In this document: positions 1-8,930 of the stretch, one piece after another
Position numbering within the stretch: the stretch's first letter is position 1
Layout: every line of letters starts with the position of its first letter
NCBI GenBank assembly: GCA_014860585.1
Contig: JACZJL010000171.1
Span: forward strand, 1 to 64,000
Source of the DNA: Bacteroidales bacterium
GTDB lineage: Bacteria > Bacteroidota > Bacteroidia > Bacteroidales > 4484-276
Reading direction: 5' to 3'
DNA length: 64,000 nucleotides
The notes under the pieces: generated by a model
Database searches by the model: none
Told to the model about the DNA's origin: nothing
Seen by the model: the letters and a program-made list of their open reading frames with translations, nothing else
Position numbers and translations under genes: made by a program

Positions 1-1592
1 CGCGAAAGGCTATCGGAGGAATAAAGATGTTCGCTTACCATCGTTTGAACGGCGCCCGCATTATTGATGATGAAATTTCCCCATGAGCCATCAGCTCCGG
101 CAATTTGGATCCCCATGTCAGGCGTAAAAAGATAAGCAATAATCCTGCACGAAGTTGATGCAGCATCTGCCGGAATCAACCAATTGTAAAGGCCATCGTT
201 TTCGGTTCCTGCTACAATAACATCAAAATTATGTCCTCCATCAGTTGAGTATAGCAAATCAACCGAACTGCCTGGTGCATAACCCGAAAGCCATGTGATT
301 TCGGCATAATTTCCTGCGCTGTAGACTTCTCCATTGCCATTGTCGTTGTATCGTGGATCTCCAAACGGACAAGTTAACTGAATAGCCGACCCTTTTTGTC
401 CGCCTGATGATACCCGTGTAATCATGTCAATATCCCAACGGCTTACCCAAACCAAATGATCGGGTGGATCATGGGTATAATGCGTAATGGCCATGTCGGT
501 GCTTCCGTTATAGCCTACTCCCGCAGTAGAATGTCCCGGAATGCTTACCAGTAAAGGTTTTCCGGCATCAATATCATCTGTAAGTCTTGTCCATAATAAG
601 GTGTATCTGTTGACACAATCAAAATTGTATCCCCGTTGGCTGTTTGCAACATGATTCATCCCGTTGTCAATGTTGTATGATTGAGTACTTCCGGTAAGTG
701 TATCTGTTGACATAGCAAGTGCCAGGTCATACTGAAGGTTACATACGTTGTAATCGGTTTCATCTTCGACATCATCATATCTTTGAAAATGCCAACTTAC
801 AAAACCTGAATATTTTGATGAAACAAACAACGACCTGTAATCATACCAGGCAAAAATCATAGCAGCAGCAGTGGGACTGCAACCGTAACTCCAGTCATAA
901 TAAGGCATACATTCGTGGTAGTCTATATATTTGTCGCAATCGGTTAAGGCCACAAAGCCGTTTTGGTATGAATTCCAAAGTTCTTTAAAATCACCTGTTT
1001 CGCAAAAAAGTCCGGTTTTGGCCTTTTTTTTCAATAATTCTGTTTCACTGATAATTCCACCGGTTGGCGATGTGCAGACATACTTTTTTTGGCCGTTGGC
1101 GCTCCGCTCATGCCAGGTATTAAAATGGTTAAGGTAAAAAATCCTTCCCTGTTCTACTTTTTCATTTCCGAAAGCCTGATCACTTAAAGTGTTCAATTTT
1201 CCGGCCAGGGCAAACTCAGCCGATAAACACTGCGAATACTCCAGCAGCACCGGCATGTTGCTCCGGGCTGAAATCAATATCCGACCAAAATTGTCGCCGC
1301 CCCATTGGTTGGTTTGATCTCCATTTGTTCTGAAATATTCGATTTGATTAAACAATTCATCTTTTTGTGGAAATGGTTTCCCAATGGAATAGTTAAACCT
1401 CCAGGCTACTATCTCATCGTCAAAACCATAGTAAGGAATGGGTTCGGCGGGATACACTTCGCCCCACAAGGCCTGCGCATTGCGGTCGGCAATTTCTTTG
1501 ATGGTTTTAAAAGGGATGAGCTCGTAGGCTTGAGCCGCTATCCACATTGGCATTGCGATCATGATGATCAGCGAGAGAAGTTTTGTTTTCAT
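1..1592 (-). CDS. Secreted C39-like cysteine peptidase, 3' end cut by window edge
   Basis: This frame is open from an ATG at 1592 leftward off the window edge, so the C-terminus is missing. Residues 1-21 form a signal peptide ending in AAQA. Around residue 230 the motif YDWSYGCSPTAAAMI resembles the nucleophile region of C39-like/papain-fold peptidases, with C238 as the likely nucleophile; a His cluster (THYTHDPPDH) follows about 90 residues later. After the peptidase comes an Ig-like stretch (YAEITWLSGY, SVDLLYSTDGG, YNWLIP) that looks like the Kre9/KNH-type beta-sandwich found in surface proteins. A T9SS signal may lie beyond the window. The upstream gene on the same strand ends 24 bp away, so the two may be cotranscribed. 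The secreted-peptidase call is fairly secure; the substrate is unknown. Confidence 0.8.
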   Translation of the reverse strand, partial: MKTKLLSLIIMIAMPMWIAAQAYELIPFKTIKEIADRNAQALWGEVYPAEPIPYYGFDDEIVAWRFNYSIGKPFPQKDELFNQIEYFRTNGDQTNQWGGDNFGRILISARSNMPVLLEYSQCLSAEFALAGKLNTLSDQAFGNEKVEQGRIFYLNHFNTWHERSANGQKKYVCTSPTGGIISETELLKKKAKTGLFCETGDFKELWNSYQNGFVALTDCDKYIDYHECMPYYDWSYGCSPTAAAMIFAWYDYRSLFVSSKYSGFVSWHFQRYDDVEDETDYNVCNLQYDLALAMSTDTLTGSTQSYNIDNGMNHVANSQRGYNFDCVNRYTLLWTRLTDDIDAGKPLLVSIPGHSTAGVGYNGSTDMAITHYTHDPPDHLVWVSRWDIDMITRVSSGGQKGSAIQLTCPFGDPRYNDNGNGEVYSAGNYAEITWLSGYAPGSSVDLLYSTDGGHNFDVIVAGTENDGLYNWLIPADAASTSCRIIAYLFTPDMGIQIAGADGSWGNFIINNAGAVQTMVSEHLYSSDSLS

Positions 1593-1616
1593 TGTAAAGC
1601 TCCTTTTATTAATTAA

Positions 1617-1853
1617 TTATAGGCTGAATAGAATTAAATACGCGACAGTTGCTGCGGTACAAAGCCAACTCAAAAAGGCGAACATCAGATTGGTGCGCCG
1701 GCTCAGTTCACCCATCCAGTTGCTTAAGACCAATATCAGCAGTAAAATGATCACTCCGGCAATCCAGGAGAAGTTTGCCTGGAATATGGCTGCAAGGATG
1801 AAAATGATCAGCAGTCCGGAAATACAAGAGCCGTCGGTGAGTGGATTTTGCAT
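1617..1853 (-). CDS. Small three-helix membrane protein, function unknown
   Basis: A 78-residue ORF with about three hydrophobic segments (residues 10-27, 30-46 and 57-76) separated by a short basic loop (ELSRRTN). I do not recognise the family. It lies 24 bp upstream of the secreted peptidase on the same strand, which suggests one transcript. A -7-like box TAGTTTTG occupies 1858-1865 on the minus strand, only 5 bp before the ATG, so the message would be leaderless or nearly so if this box is used. It is supported by its hydrophobic pattern and gene order only. Confidence 0.5.
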   Translation of the reverse strand: MQNPLTDGSCISGLLIIFILAAIFQANFSWIAGVIILLLILVLSNWMGELSRRTNLMFAFLSWLCTAATVAYLILFSL

Positions 1854-1932
1854 GCGACAAAACTACTTTGCCGCAGGGCAAATGGCTTGGACGATTGCGA
1901 TTATTGTTGGGAAAATTGCGACAAAAGCGCTT

Positions 1933-1994
1933 TTAAACCTGATTTTCCGGGTTGGTGTCGCTTTTCTCCAGGTATTCGTTTGGCGTCATTCCGG
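1933..1994 (-). pseudogene. Detached C-terminal fragment of an AraC-type regulator
   Basis: Read on the minus strand this stretch encodes SGMTPNEYLEKSDTNPENQV then a stop. It matches the end of the intact AraC regulator downstream (FGLTPNEYLDQNNKPMKR). At nucleotide level 21 consecutive bases are identical (1968-1988 and 2836-2856). Nothing upstream of the fragment encodes the rest of an HTH domain; instead it abuts a 101-bp repeat at 1997. It is best read as a remnant left by a duplication or deletion involving the AraC gene end. Confidence 0.65.
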
Positions 1995-1996
1995 AT

Positions 1997-2097
1997 ACTA
2001 TCGCTGCTAGAATCCGAAAGCATCGCTCTCAGCGATCCCATCGTTAAAAGCAATAATCTGGAATTTGCAATACTATCACTCCAAGTGATGCCATCGC
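1997..2097. repeat. 101-bp repeat, copy 1, with two dyads
   Basis: This segment aligns without gaps to 2713-2813 with 74 of 101 positions identical by hand count. It holds two 15-bp dyads with 3-bp centres: ATCGCT-CTC-AGCGAT at 2022-2036 and ATCACT-CCA-AGTGAT at 2075-2089, 53 bp apart. The two copies flank the toxin-antitoxin pair. Confidence 0.8.
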
Positions 2098-2138
2098 ATT
2101 CTAAAAATGTTGCTTATTTTTGCTAAAAATTATTTGCC

Positions 2139-2387
2139 ATGATCAATATAACTGAAAATAGTTTTTTTAAAGACCCAACCAAAGCTATTGAGCGACTCTT
2201 AAAAGAGCATCAAATGATAAAAGTGGTTTCAGATAATAGATCTTTTATCGTGATGGACGAAGATGAGTATAACAATATTTACGAAACTTTGTACCTCAAC
2301 AGCATTAAGGGCTATCCTGAGTCCGTAATTGAAGCATCGCAGGAGGATATCAAAGACGCCACTGCTTTAAAAGATATAGACTGGTGA
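2139..2387 (+). CDS. yefM: YefM/Phd-family antitoxin
   Basis: An 82-residue protein with the layout of YefM/Phd antitoxins: an N-terminal DNA-binding part and a segment FIVMDEDEYNNIYETLYL typical of the family, followed by an acidic C-terminal tail (EDIKDATALKDIDW) that would wrap the toxin. It overlaps the downstream toxin gene by 4 bp (GTGA), implying translational coupling. In this family the antitoxin, alone and with its toxin, represses its own promoter. The pair sits between two diverged 101-bp repeats, suggesting that it arrived or was rearranged as a unit. Confidence 0.85.
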   Translation: MINITENSFFKDPTKAIERLLKEHQMIKVVSDNRSFIVMDEDEYNNIYETLYLNSIKGYPESVIEASQEDIKDATALKDIDW

Positions 2388-2647
2388 ATTACAATGTTGT
2401 ATTTTCAAGGCTGGCTGCAAAGGATGCGAAAAAAATTGCACAGGCAGGACTGAAAGACAAAACAATTTTCCTGTTGGAAATTTTGCAGGAAAATCCCTTC
2501 AAAACGCCTCCACCCTTTGAAAAATTGGTTGGAAATCTTTCCGGCTTTTACTCCCGTCGCATAAACATCCGTCATCGTTTGGTTTACGAAGTATTTGAAG
2601 ATATAAAAACTGTCAGGGTGCTACGCATGTGGACACATTATGATTAG
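2384..2647 (+). CDS. yoeB: YoeB-family mRNA interferase toxin
   Basis: An 87-residue RelE-superfamily toxin of the Txe/YoeB branch, which cleaves mRNA in the ribosomal A site. The catalytic residues known from E. coli YoeB fall at matching places: E46 (PPPFEKLVG), R65 (NIRHRLVY) and H85 next to Y86 near the C-terminus (MWTHYD). The start is GTG at 2384, inside the last codons of the antitoxin gene (GTGA overlap). Length is that of active family members, so the toxin appears intact. Confidence 0.9.
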   Translation: MNYNVVFSRLAAKDAKKIAQAGLKDKTIFLLEILQENPFKTPPPFEKLVGNLSGFYSRRINIRHRLVYEVFEDIKTVRVLRMWTHYD

Positions 2648-2712
2648 TAACCTGCCCAATTTCGCCTAAAATTTTTCAATGTGGTGGACATTTAAACAAT
2701 AGTTTACCGAAC

Positions 2713-2813
2713 ACTATCACTGCCAGATTCCGATAGTATCACTTGGAGTGATCCTATCTGTAAAAGCAACAATCAGGATTTAGCTATAGCATCACCTGGA
2801 GTGTTACTATCGC
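2713..2813. repeat. 101-bp repeat, copy 2, overlapping the AraC stop codon
   Basis: Second copy of the repeat at 1997-2097. Dyads ATCACT-TGG-AGTGAT at 2738-2752 and an imperfect ATCACC-TGG-AGTGTT at 2791-2805 occupy the same relative places as in copy 1. Its right end supplies the last codons and the TAG stop (2807-2809) of the AraC gene. In the first dyad, both arms changed together between copies (ATCGCT/AGCGAT to ATCACT/AGTGAT). Confidence 0.8.
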
Positions 2814-4183
2814 TTCATGGGTTTGTTGTTCTGGTCCAGGTATTCGTTTGGCGTCAATCCGAAATGTCGTTTGAAAAGTTTGGAGAAATATCCCGGATCG
2901 GAAAAACCGAACTCATAAGCTGTTTCTGAAATATTGCCTTTGCGCGATTTGAGGAAATCGGTGGCAAGATTGAGTTTTATCAGGTAAATAAAGTTGGTGG
3001 GGGTGGTTTGCAATTCCTCCTGTGTCACGCGCTGAAGTTTGCGGATGGTTACGCCAATCTCATGGGCGAGTTTTTCCGAATGGATATTTTCTGAATAATT
3101 ATTGGTGATAAAATCTGCAGCTTTTTTCAGCAGGATCTCGTTTGCAGACAATCCTTGTTTGCTGTCTGCTTCCTGCTTTTCGATCAAAATGATCTTTGGT
3201 TCTGGAATTTCCTGCCTCGTGGGTAATCGTCGGATTTTTCTCAACCTGAAGATGAGTGATGCAATGATGATCAATGTCAAAACCAGAGCTGTTATGTAAA
3301 AAGTTAACCACCGCCGCATTTCAGTACCGGAAATTTTATCCAGCCAGCCAGGCGCCCCTGCAAGTTGCACTTCAAGCCAGGTTTCAGGGTAACCAAAGTC
3401 GCTGATGCCAATCCAGTTGAACGCCCAGTAACGCTTCGATTTTTCATCATAAGTAAGGGCATCGTCGAGTGGATAGTCGATATCGTTGCAGCCAATATCC
3501 AATCTCATTTTCATTCCTGTAAAAGGTTTAAGCCCAACAGCAGCAAAAGGGATGGCCACTTCAACCTGATAGCCTTTATCTTCAGAAGAATCGCTCAAAG
3601 AGCCTTTGTAAATTGCAGCATACTCGAAATAGATGTTTTGTCCTGTAGCTTTTGGGGTAACAATCGTATCCTTCTCCATCAGTTCACGGTCGCCCCGGAA
3701 AACAAGACTGTTCCCAGCGACATCTATCACAAACTGGTAATCATTAATATCCATCTTTGCATCGCTGTCAGCTTTGGCATCGAGATAAATCTCAACGCCG
3801 TCATTCATGTGGATATATGGGATTTTCCCAACAGGCTCAATCTGAGCAAACAAATGCCGGTCGTCAACCTTGAAAGCAAAATAGAGGTTCGTCAGGTTCC
3901 AACAAATCATTACTTCAACAACGTTTTTTGAAAGAGGCGGCCAAACCTTATCATAATCATAGTGTGTATCAAAAAAGGCCATCATTTGACGCCCCGGTGC
4001 ATTTTGCAGATGGCTGAGGGTGTCTGAAAAAGCTGTATTGTAAGATTTATCCCAATCTTCAAATTGTCCGTCAATTGATATGACCGAGCGCGTAAAGGGA
4101 ATTGGAATACCTTGTCCTGCAGCAAATGCATGAGTGACAAGTAAAATGACCATAAGAAGACTGAAACGATTGATTCCTGACAT
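2807..4183 (-). CDS. Membrane-anchored AraC-family regulator with CBM9-like sensor domain
   Basis: 458 residues. An N-terminal signal or anchor segment (1-24) is followed by a domain of about 240 residues beginning ISIDGQFEDWDK and containing ICWNLTNLYFAFKVDD and DGVEIYLDAK, the pattern of carbohydrate-binding module 9-like proteins. A single transmembrane helix (about 291-313) with basic flank follows, then an AraC HTH domain (350-450). The arrangement implies a one-component transmembrane regulator: an outside ligand-binding domain and a cytoplasmic DNA-binding domain. It is transcribed divergently from icmF, which it may regulate. A -7-like TATCTTTG lies 44 bp upstream of the ATG. Its last codons lie in a 101-bp repeat. 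Confidence 0.88.
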   Translation of the reverse strand: MSGINRFSLLMVILLVTHAFAAGQGIPIPFTRSVISIDGQFEDWDKSYNTAFSDTLSHLQNAPGRQMMAFFDTHYDYDKVWPPLSKNVVEVMICWNLTNLYFAFKVDDRHLFAQIEPVGKIPYIHMNDGVEIYLDAKADSDAKMDINDYQFVIDVAGNSLVFRGDRELMEKDTIVTPKATGQNIYFEYAAIYKGSLSDSSEDKGYQVEVAIPFAAVGLKPFTGMKMRLDIGCNDIDYPLDDALTYDEKSKRYWAFNWIGISDFGYPETWLEVQLAGAPGWLDKISGTEMRRWLTFYITALVLTLIIIASLIFRLRKIRRLPTRQEIPEPKIILIEKQEADSKQGLSANEILLKKAADFITNNYSENIHSEKLAHEIGVTIRKLQRVTQEELQTTPTNFIYLIKLNLATDFLKSRKGNISETAYEFGFSDPGYFSKLFKRHFGLTPNEYLDQNNKPMKR

Positions 4184-4226
4184 GCTGATCTTTTCATCCG
4201 GGTGTGCCGGTTCACTTTTTTGAGGT

Positions 4227-4234
4227 CAAAGATA
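4227..4234 (-). promoter_or_regulatory. -7 element for the AraC gene
   Basis: TATCTTTG on the minus strand fits the Bacteroidetes -7 consensus TAnnTTTG and would give a leader of about 35 nt before the ATG at 4183. No TTTG at the right distance (about 19-21 bp) was seen, so only half of the promoter is supported. Confidence 0.4.
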
Positions 4235-4364
4235 AAATTATTCCATCAAATCTTAAGTCTTTGCAAATACGAAAGGACAAACAGTTCTTAGTTTTCGGTT
4301 ATAGCAGCGTTTGGTTTGAAAGGCTAAAAATTTGCCCTCCTGTCCACTTCAAATCAATATTCAG

Positions 4365-4372
4365 TATATTTG
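4365..4372 (+). promoter_or_regulatory. -7 element for icmF
   Basis: TATATTTG matches TAnnTTTG. It overlaps the upstream in-frame TTG codon at 4370, which argues for translation from the ATG at 4406 with a leader of about 27 nt. No convincing -33 element is seen. No clear B12-riboswitch sequence was recognised between 4184 and 4405. Confidence 0.45.
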
Positions 4373-4405
4373 CCGTTGAATTTTAATGAGCTAAAATTTT
4401 GTTTC

Positions 4406-7400
4406 ATGCAACAACAAAAGATTTACAAGCCAAAGCATAAGGTGAGGATCGTTACGGCGGCTTCACTTTTTGATGGACACGATGCAGCCATCAACATCAT
4501 GCGCAGGATCATCCAGGCCAGTGGCGCCGAGGTCATTCACCTGGGGCACGACCGCTCGGTGCAGGAAATTGTGGATTGCGCTATCCAGGAGGACTCGCAG
4601 GCCATTGCCATCACCTCTTACCAGGGTGGTCATATTGAGTTTTTCAAATACATGTATGACCTCCTGCACGAAAAAGGCGCCGGGCACATTCAGATTTTCG
4701 GTGGCGGCGGAGGGGTCATCCTCCCTGAAGAGGTTAAGGAGTTGCATGAATATGGCATCAATCGTATCTATTCACCTGATGACGGGAGGACAATGGGCTT
4801 GCAGGGTATGATCAATGATTTGATGGAAAAATCCGACCATCCCACCGGAAAAGATGTTCATCCTGATCTCGAGAGAGTGAAGTCAAAAGATGTGGTGCAC
4901 ATTGCGCAGGTGATTTCGGCCATCGAGAATTTTCCGGAGAGAGTGCAGGAATTCATGGATCAGGTGAAAAGCAGTTGCGAAAGCTACACAATTCCTGTCC
5001 TTGGAATTACCGGAACCGGAGGAAGCGGCAAATCGTCGTTGGTGGATGAGATGATCCGCCGTTTTCTCGAAGAATTTACCGACAAAACTATTGGGATTAT
5101 TTCTGTAGATCCTTCCAAACGCAAGACCGGAGGTGCGCTTTTAGGAGATCGCATCAGGATGAATTCCATCAACAGTCCGCGGGTATTCATGCGTTCGCTG
5201 GCTACACGCCAGGCCAACCTCTCGCTTTCGCGCTATGTGAAAGATGCTGTGTGTTTGCTGAAGATTGCCGGCTTCGACCTGATTATCCTCGAAACCTCCG
5301 GCATAGGCCAGAGCGACACCGAGATCATTGACCACAGCGACGTTTCGATGTATGTGATGACACCGGAATACGGCGCTGCAACACAGCTCGAGAAGATTGA
5401 CATGCTCGACTTCGCCGATATCATTGCCCTGAACAAGTTCGACAAACGCGGCGCCCTCGACGCCCTGCGCGATGTGAAAAAGCAATACCAGCGCAACCAC
5501 CGGCTTTTTGACCAATCACCCGAGCAAATGCCGGTTTACGGTTCTGTAGCTTCGCAGTTCAACGACCCGGGAACCAACCAGCTATACCAGGCATTGATGA
5601 ACAAGATCGTCGAGAAGACTGGCGCTCCGCTGAAATCCAAAATTGTGCTTTCCGAAGGAATGTCAGAGAAAATCTACATCATCCCGCCACACAGGGTCAG
5701 GTATTTGTCCGAAATTTCCGAAACAGTCAGAAGCTACAATAAATGGGTGTCGCAGCAAAGCAGCGTTGCCCAGAAACTCTTCAGCCTCCGGGAGTCAATC
5801 CAAATGGCCAAAGAACAGGAAAGTACAGAACTTGCAGGCCAATTACAGGAGATGTATGATAAAATGTTGCTCAAGCTTGATCCGAAAAACAAAAAAGTGA
5901 TCGAAGAATGGGCGACTAAAAAGCAGTCATTCAAGGAGGAGATGTTTGTTTACAAGGTTCGTGGTCACGAGATTTGTGTTGAGACCACAACAGAATCACT
6001 TTCTCACCTGAAAATCCCAAAGATTTCTTTGCCGAAATATACCGCCTGGGGCGACATCCTGAAATGGAACCTCAGCGAAAATGTGCCGGGTGAATTTCCT
6101 TACGCTGCCGGGGTTTTCCCTTTCAAGCGGGAGAACGAAGACCCCACCCGCATGTTTGCCGGCGAAGGTGGACCGGAACGCACCAACAAGCGTTTCCATT
6201 ATGTTTCTTACGGAATGCCTGCCAAAAGGCTTTCAACAGCATTTGATTCAGTAACGCTTTATGGGAACGACCCCGCCCGCCGTCCCGATATTTACGGGAA
6301 AATTGGCAACTCCGGCGTTTCCATCTGCTGCCTCGATGATGCCAAAAAGCTTTATTCCGGCTTCAACCTTGCCGACTCCAAAACATCAGTTTCCATGACC
6401 ATCAACGGCCCGGCGCCATCGCTTGTGGGCTATTTTATGAACGCCGCCATTGACCAGCAATGCGAAATTTACATCAAAAATAATGGCCTTGAGGAAGAGG
6501 TTGAAAAAAAGATATCTGATTTTTACAAGAAAAAAGGAACCATCCGGCCATCTTACCAGGGACAACTTCCGAAGGGAAATGATGGTCTTGGACTGATGCT
6601 GCTTGGCATAACCGGAGATAAAGTCTTGCCGACAGAGGTGTATGAGAAAATTAAAAAGGATACCATCTCCAAAGTCCGCGGTACGGTACAGGCCGACATC
6701 CTGAAAGAAGACCAGGCGCAGAATACCTGCATTTTCTCCACCGATTTCTCCATCAAAGTAATGGGCGATGTGCAGGAATATTTTATCAAAAACAAAGTCC
6801 AGAACTTCTACTCTGTTTCCATATCAGGTTATCATATTGCCGAAGCAGGCGCCAACCCCATTTCACAGCTTGCCTTCACCCTGGCCAATGGTTTCACTTA
6901 CGTGGAATATTACGTCAGCCGCGGGATGGACATCAACAAGTTTGCTCCTAACCTTTCCTTCTTTTTCTCCAATGGCATTGATCCGGAGTATTCAGTGATG
7001 GGACGCGTGGCCCGCCTGATCTGGTCCAAAGCGATGAAACTGAAGTATGGCGCCGACGACCGTTCACAAAAACTGAAATACCATATCCAGACTTCAGGCC
7101 GTTCGTTGCACGCGCAGGAGATTGATTTTAACGATATCCGCACTACCCTGCAGGCGCTTTATGCTATATACGACAATTGTAATTCACTTCACACCAACGC
7201 TTACGACGAAGCCATCACCACTCCCACCGAAGAATCGGTTCGCCGCGCCATTGCCATCCAGATGATCATCAACCACGAGTTGGGGCTGGCCAAAAACCAG
7301 AACCCGCTGCAAGGATCGTTCATCATCGAAGAGCTGACTGAACTGGTTGAAGAGGCCGTCTTGTCAGAGTTTGATCGGATTACTGAACGCGGCGGCGTGC

Positions 7401-7777
7401 TCGGCGCCATGGAAACCATGTACCAGCGCAACAAGATCCAGGAGGAGTCGCTGCACTATGAATACATGAAGCACACCGGCAAGCTTCCGATTATGGGAGT
7501 AAATACATTTCTGTCATCCAAAGGCTCGCCCACCATCATCCCGGGCGAAGTGATCCGTGCAACTCCGGAAGAAAAAGAGTACCAGATCGCCATGCTTGAG
7601 CAGTTGCATAAAACATACGGAAAGGAAGTTGCTGAGCACCTGGAAAAAATGAAACTCGACGCCGTTCACAACAAAAACATCTTCGAAAGCCTGATGGAAG
7701 TGGCGAAATACGCCTCGCTCGGCCAGATTACCGATGCGCTGTTTAAAGTGGGCGGGCAGTACCGGAGAAATATGTGA
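4406..7777 (+). CDS. icmF: Fused B12-dependent isobutyryl-CoA mutase (IcmF)
   Basis: A 1123-residue protein joining three modules in IcmF order. Residues 10-140 form the cobalamin-binding domain, with FDGHDAA (H25 as the probable cobalt ligand). About 195-430 is a MeaB-like G-protein chaperone with the P-loop GTGGSGKSS (203-211) and NKFD for guanine recognition. The rest is the acyl-CoA mutase barrel. Characterised IcmF enzymes interconvert isobutyryl-CoA and n-butyryl-CoA with adenosylcobalamin; some act on isovaleryl-CoA/pivalyl-CoA. Length is slightly above the usual 1090-1100. The ATG at 4406 is preferred over an upstream TTG. Location opposite a branched-chain acyl-CoA cluster and before butyrate kinase suits isobutyrate/butyrate interconversion. 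Confidence 0.92.
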   Translation: MQQQKIYKPKHKVRIVTAASLFDGHDAAINIMRRIIQASGAEVIHLGHDRSVQEIVDCAIQEDSQAIAITSYQGGHIEFFKYMYDLLHEKGAGHIQIFGGGGGVILPEEVKELHEYGINRIYSPDDGRTMGLQGMINDLMEKSDHPTGKDVHPDLERVKSKDVVHIAQVISAIENFPERVQEFMDQVKSSCESYTIPVLGITGTGGSGKSSLVDEMIRRFLEEFTDKTIGIISVDPSKRKTGGALLGDRIRMNSINSPRVFMRSLATRQANLSLSRYVKDAVCLLKIAGFDLIILETSGIGQSDTEIIDHSDVSMYVMTPEYGAATQLEKIDMLDFADIIALNKFDKRGALDALRDVKKQYQRNHRLFDQSPEQMPVYGSVASQFNDPGTNQLYQALMNKIVEKTGAPLKSKIVLSEGMSEKIYIIPPHRVRYLSEISETVRSYNKWVSQQSSVAQKLFSLRESIQMAKEQESTELAGQLQEMYDKMLLKLDPKNKKVIEEWATKKQSFKEEMFVYKVRGHEICVETTTESLSHLKIPKISLPKYTAWGDILKWNLSENVPGEFPYAAGVFPFKRENEDPTRMFAGEGGPERTNKRFHYVSYGMPAKRLSTAFDSVTLYGNDPARRPDIYGKIGNSGVSICCLDDAKKLYSGFNLADSKTSVSMTINGPAPSLVGYFMNAAIDQQCEIYIKNNGLEEEVEKKISDFYKKKGTIRPSYQGQLPKGNDGLGLMLLGITGDKVLPTEVYEKIKKDTISKVRGTVQADILKEDQAQNTCIFSTDFSIKVMGDVQEYFIKNKVQNFYSVSISGYHIAEAGANPISQLAFTLANGFTYVEYYVSRGMDINKFAPNLSFFFSNGIDPEYSVMGRVARLIWSKAMKLKYGADDRSQKLKYHIQTSGRSLHAQEIDFNDIRTTLQALYAIYDNCNSLHTNAYDEAITTPTEESVRRAIAIQMIINHELGLAKNQNPLQGSFIIEELTELVEEAVLSEFDRITERGGVLGAMETMYQRNKIQEESLHYEYMKHTGKLPIMGVNTFLSSKGSPTIIPGEVIRATPEEKEYQIAMLEQLHKTYGKEVAEHLEKMKLDAVHNKNIFESLMEVAKYASLGQITDALFKVGGQYRRNM

Positions 7778-7791
7778 TTTGAGCTTTTTTT

Positions 7792-7799
7792 TACTTTTG
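7792..7799 (+). promoter_or_regulatory. -7 element for butyrate kinase
   Basis: TACTTTTG lies 41 bp upstream of the butyrate kinase ATG and fits TAnnTTTG. A TTTG at 7778-7781 is too close to be a normal -33 element. It could give buk expression independent of icmF. Confidence 0.4.
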
Positions 7800-7840
7800 A
7801 CAATTCAAAATTTTGAAATGATTTTTAAACTTGAGCCTAT

Positions 7841-8920
7841 ATGCTGACAAAAAAGATTTTAGTGATTTATCCACAGGTCAACGATACAAAGATTGCGATT
7901 TTTCAGAACACGAGCTGGGTTTTCTTCAAAACCATAAAATTCAGCAGGGATGACCAGGAACGAAAATGTATGTCAATTCTTGAACAGGAGATTCCCCGTA
8001 CAGAGCAAATTTTGAAGGAGCTGAAAGAGAATGATATCGAGTTGAGTGAAATTTCAATTATAATGGGTCGTGGCGGTTTGGTAAAACCCATCAGGTCGGG
8101 TACATACGAAATCAACGAAGCCCTGAAGGATGACCTTAAGAAGTGTCATCACATGCATGAAACCAATCTCGGTGGTTTGATTGCCGACCGCATTGCAAAA
8201 ATGATCCCCGGCGCCAGGGCTTTAATGGCCGATCCGGTGGCTGTGGATGAGCTGGACGACCTTGCCAGGGTAGCCGGCCATCCGATGTTCCAGCGCAGGT
8301 CCATCTTCCACGCACTCAATCATAAGTTCGCAGGAAGAAGCTATGCCAAATCCATTAACAGGAATTATGAAGATCTGAACCTGGTAATTGCTCATGTCGG
8401 CGAAGGGGGCATTTCCATCGGCGCCCATAAAAAAGGCCGCGTTGTGGATGTTAACCAGGCTTATGACGGGGATGGACCTTTTTCGATGTCGCGCTCCGGG
8501 GAATTGCCCTATGGCGATCTGATCGAAATCTGCTACAGTAATAAATACGAAAAAAATGAACTCCGCCGGATGCTGATAGAGAATGGCGGCCTAAAAGCAC
8601 ACCTTGGCACCAATAATGTCAACCTGGTTGAAAGCATGATTAAAGAAGGCGACTATAAATCCGAATTGGTTTTCAGGGCAATGGCTTACCAGGTCGCAAA
8701 AGCTATTGGCGCCATGTTCGTGGTGATTGATGAAGAAGTTGATGCGATAATTTTATCAGGAAATATTTTCCAATCCAAGCTGTTTACCGACGAGGTTAAA
8801 AAACGCATTATCAAGCTTGGCCACGTGGTCATCTCTCCTTTTGTTTCGGATATGGATGCCCTTGCTGACAATGCCATGATGATCCTTAAAGAAGAAGTAC
8901 AAGTGTTACATTACGAATAA
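7841..8920 (+). CDS. buk: Butyrate kinase
   Basis: A 359-residue member of the acetate/butyrate kinase (ASKHA) family, which transfers phosphate between butyryl phosphate and ADP, normally making ATP and butyrate. Family motifs visible are MGRGGLVKPI near the N-terminus, MADPVAVDEL, RRSIFHALNHK, and the nucleotide-site stretches AHVGEGGISIGAHKKG and DGDGPFSMSRSGELP. The length is normal for butyrate kinases. It follows icmF by 63 bp on the same strand. No phosphotransbutyrylase is in the window, so that partner must be elsewhere. Branched-chain acids (isobutyrate, isovalerate) are plausible alternative substrates, as known for some members. Confidence 0.93.
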   Translation: MLTKKILVIYPQVNDTKIAIFQNTSWVFFKTIKFSRDDQERKCMSILEQEIPRTEQILKELKENDIELSEISIIMGRGGLVKPIRSGTYEINEALKDDLKKCHHMHETNLGGLIADRIAKMIPGARALMADPVAVDELDDLARVAGHPMFQRRSIFHALNHKFAGRSYAKSINRNYEDLNLVIAHVGEGGISIGAHKKGRVVDVNQAYDGDGPFSMSRSGELPYGDLIEICYSNKYEKNELRRMLIENGGLKAHLGTNNVNLVESMIKEGDYKSELVFRAMAYQVAKAIGAMFVVIDEEVDAIILSGNIFQSKLFTDEVKKRIIKLGHVVISPFVSDMDALADNAMMILKEEVQVLHYE

Positions 8921-8930
8921 ATCGAACAAT

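Noticed and set aside
1848-2126. 92-codon plus ORF across the AraC fragment and repeat
   Set aside because: Overlaps a remnant and a repeat; its composition shows no domain.
3365-3931. 188-codon plus-strand ORF opposite the AraC sensor domain
   Set aside because: Antisense to a gene with signal peptide, membrane helix and HTH; no independent support.
4184-4405. Cobalamin riboswitch before icmF
   Set aside because: The region is short and no B12-box-like conserved sequence was recognised; a covariance search would be needed to exclude it.
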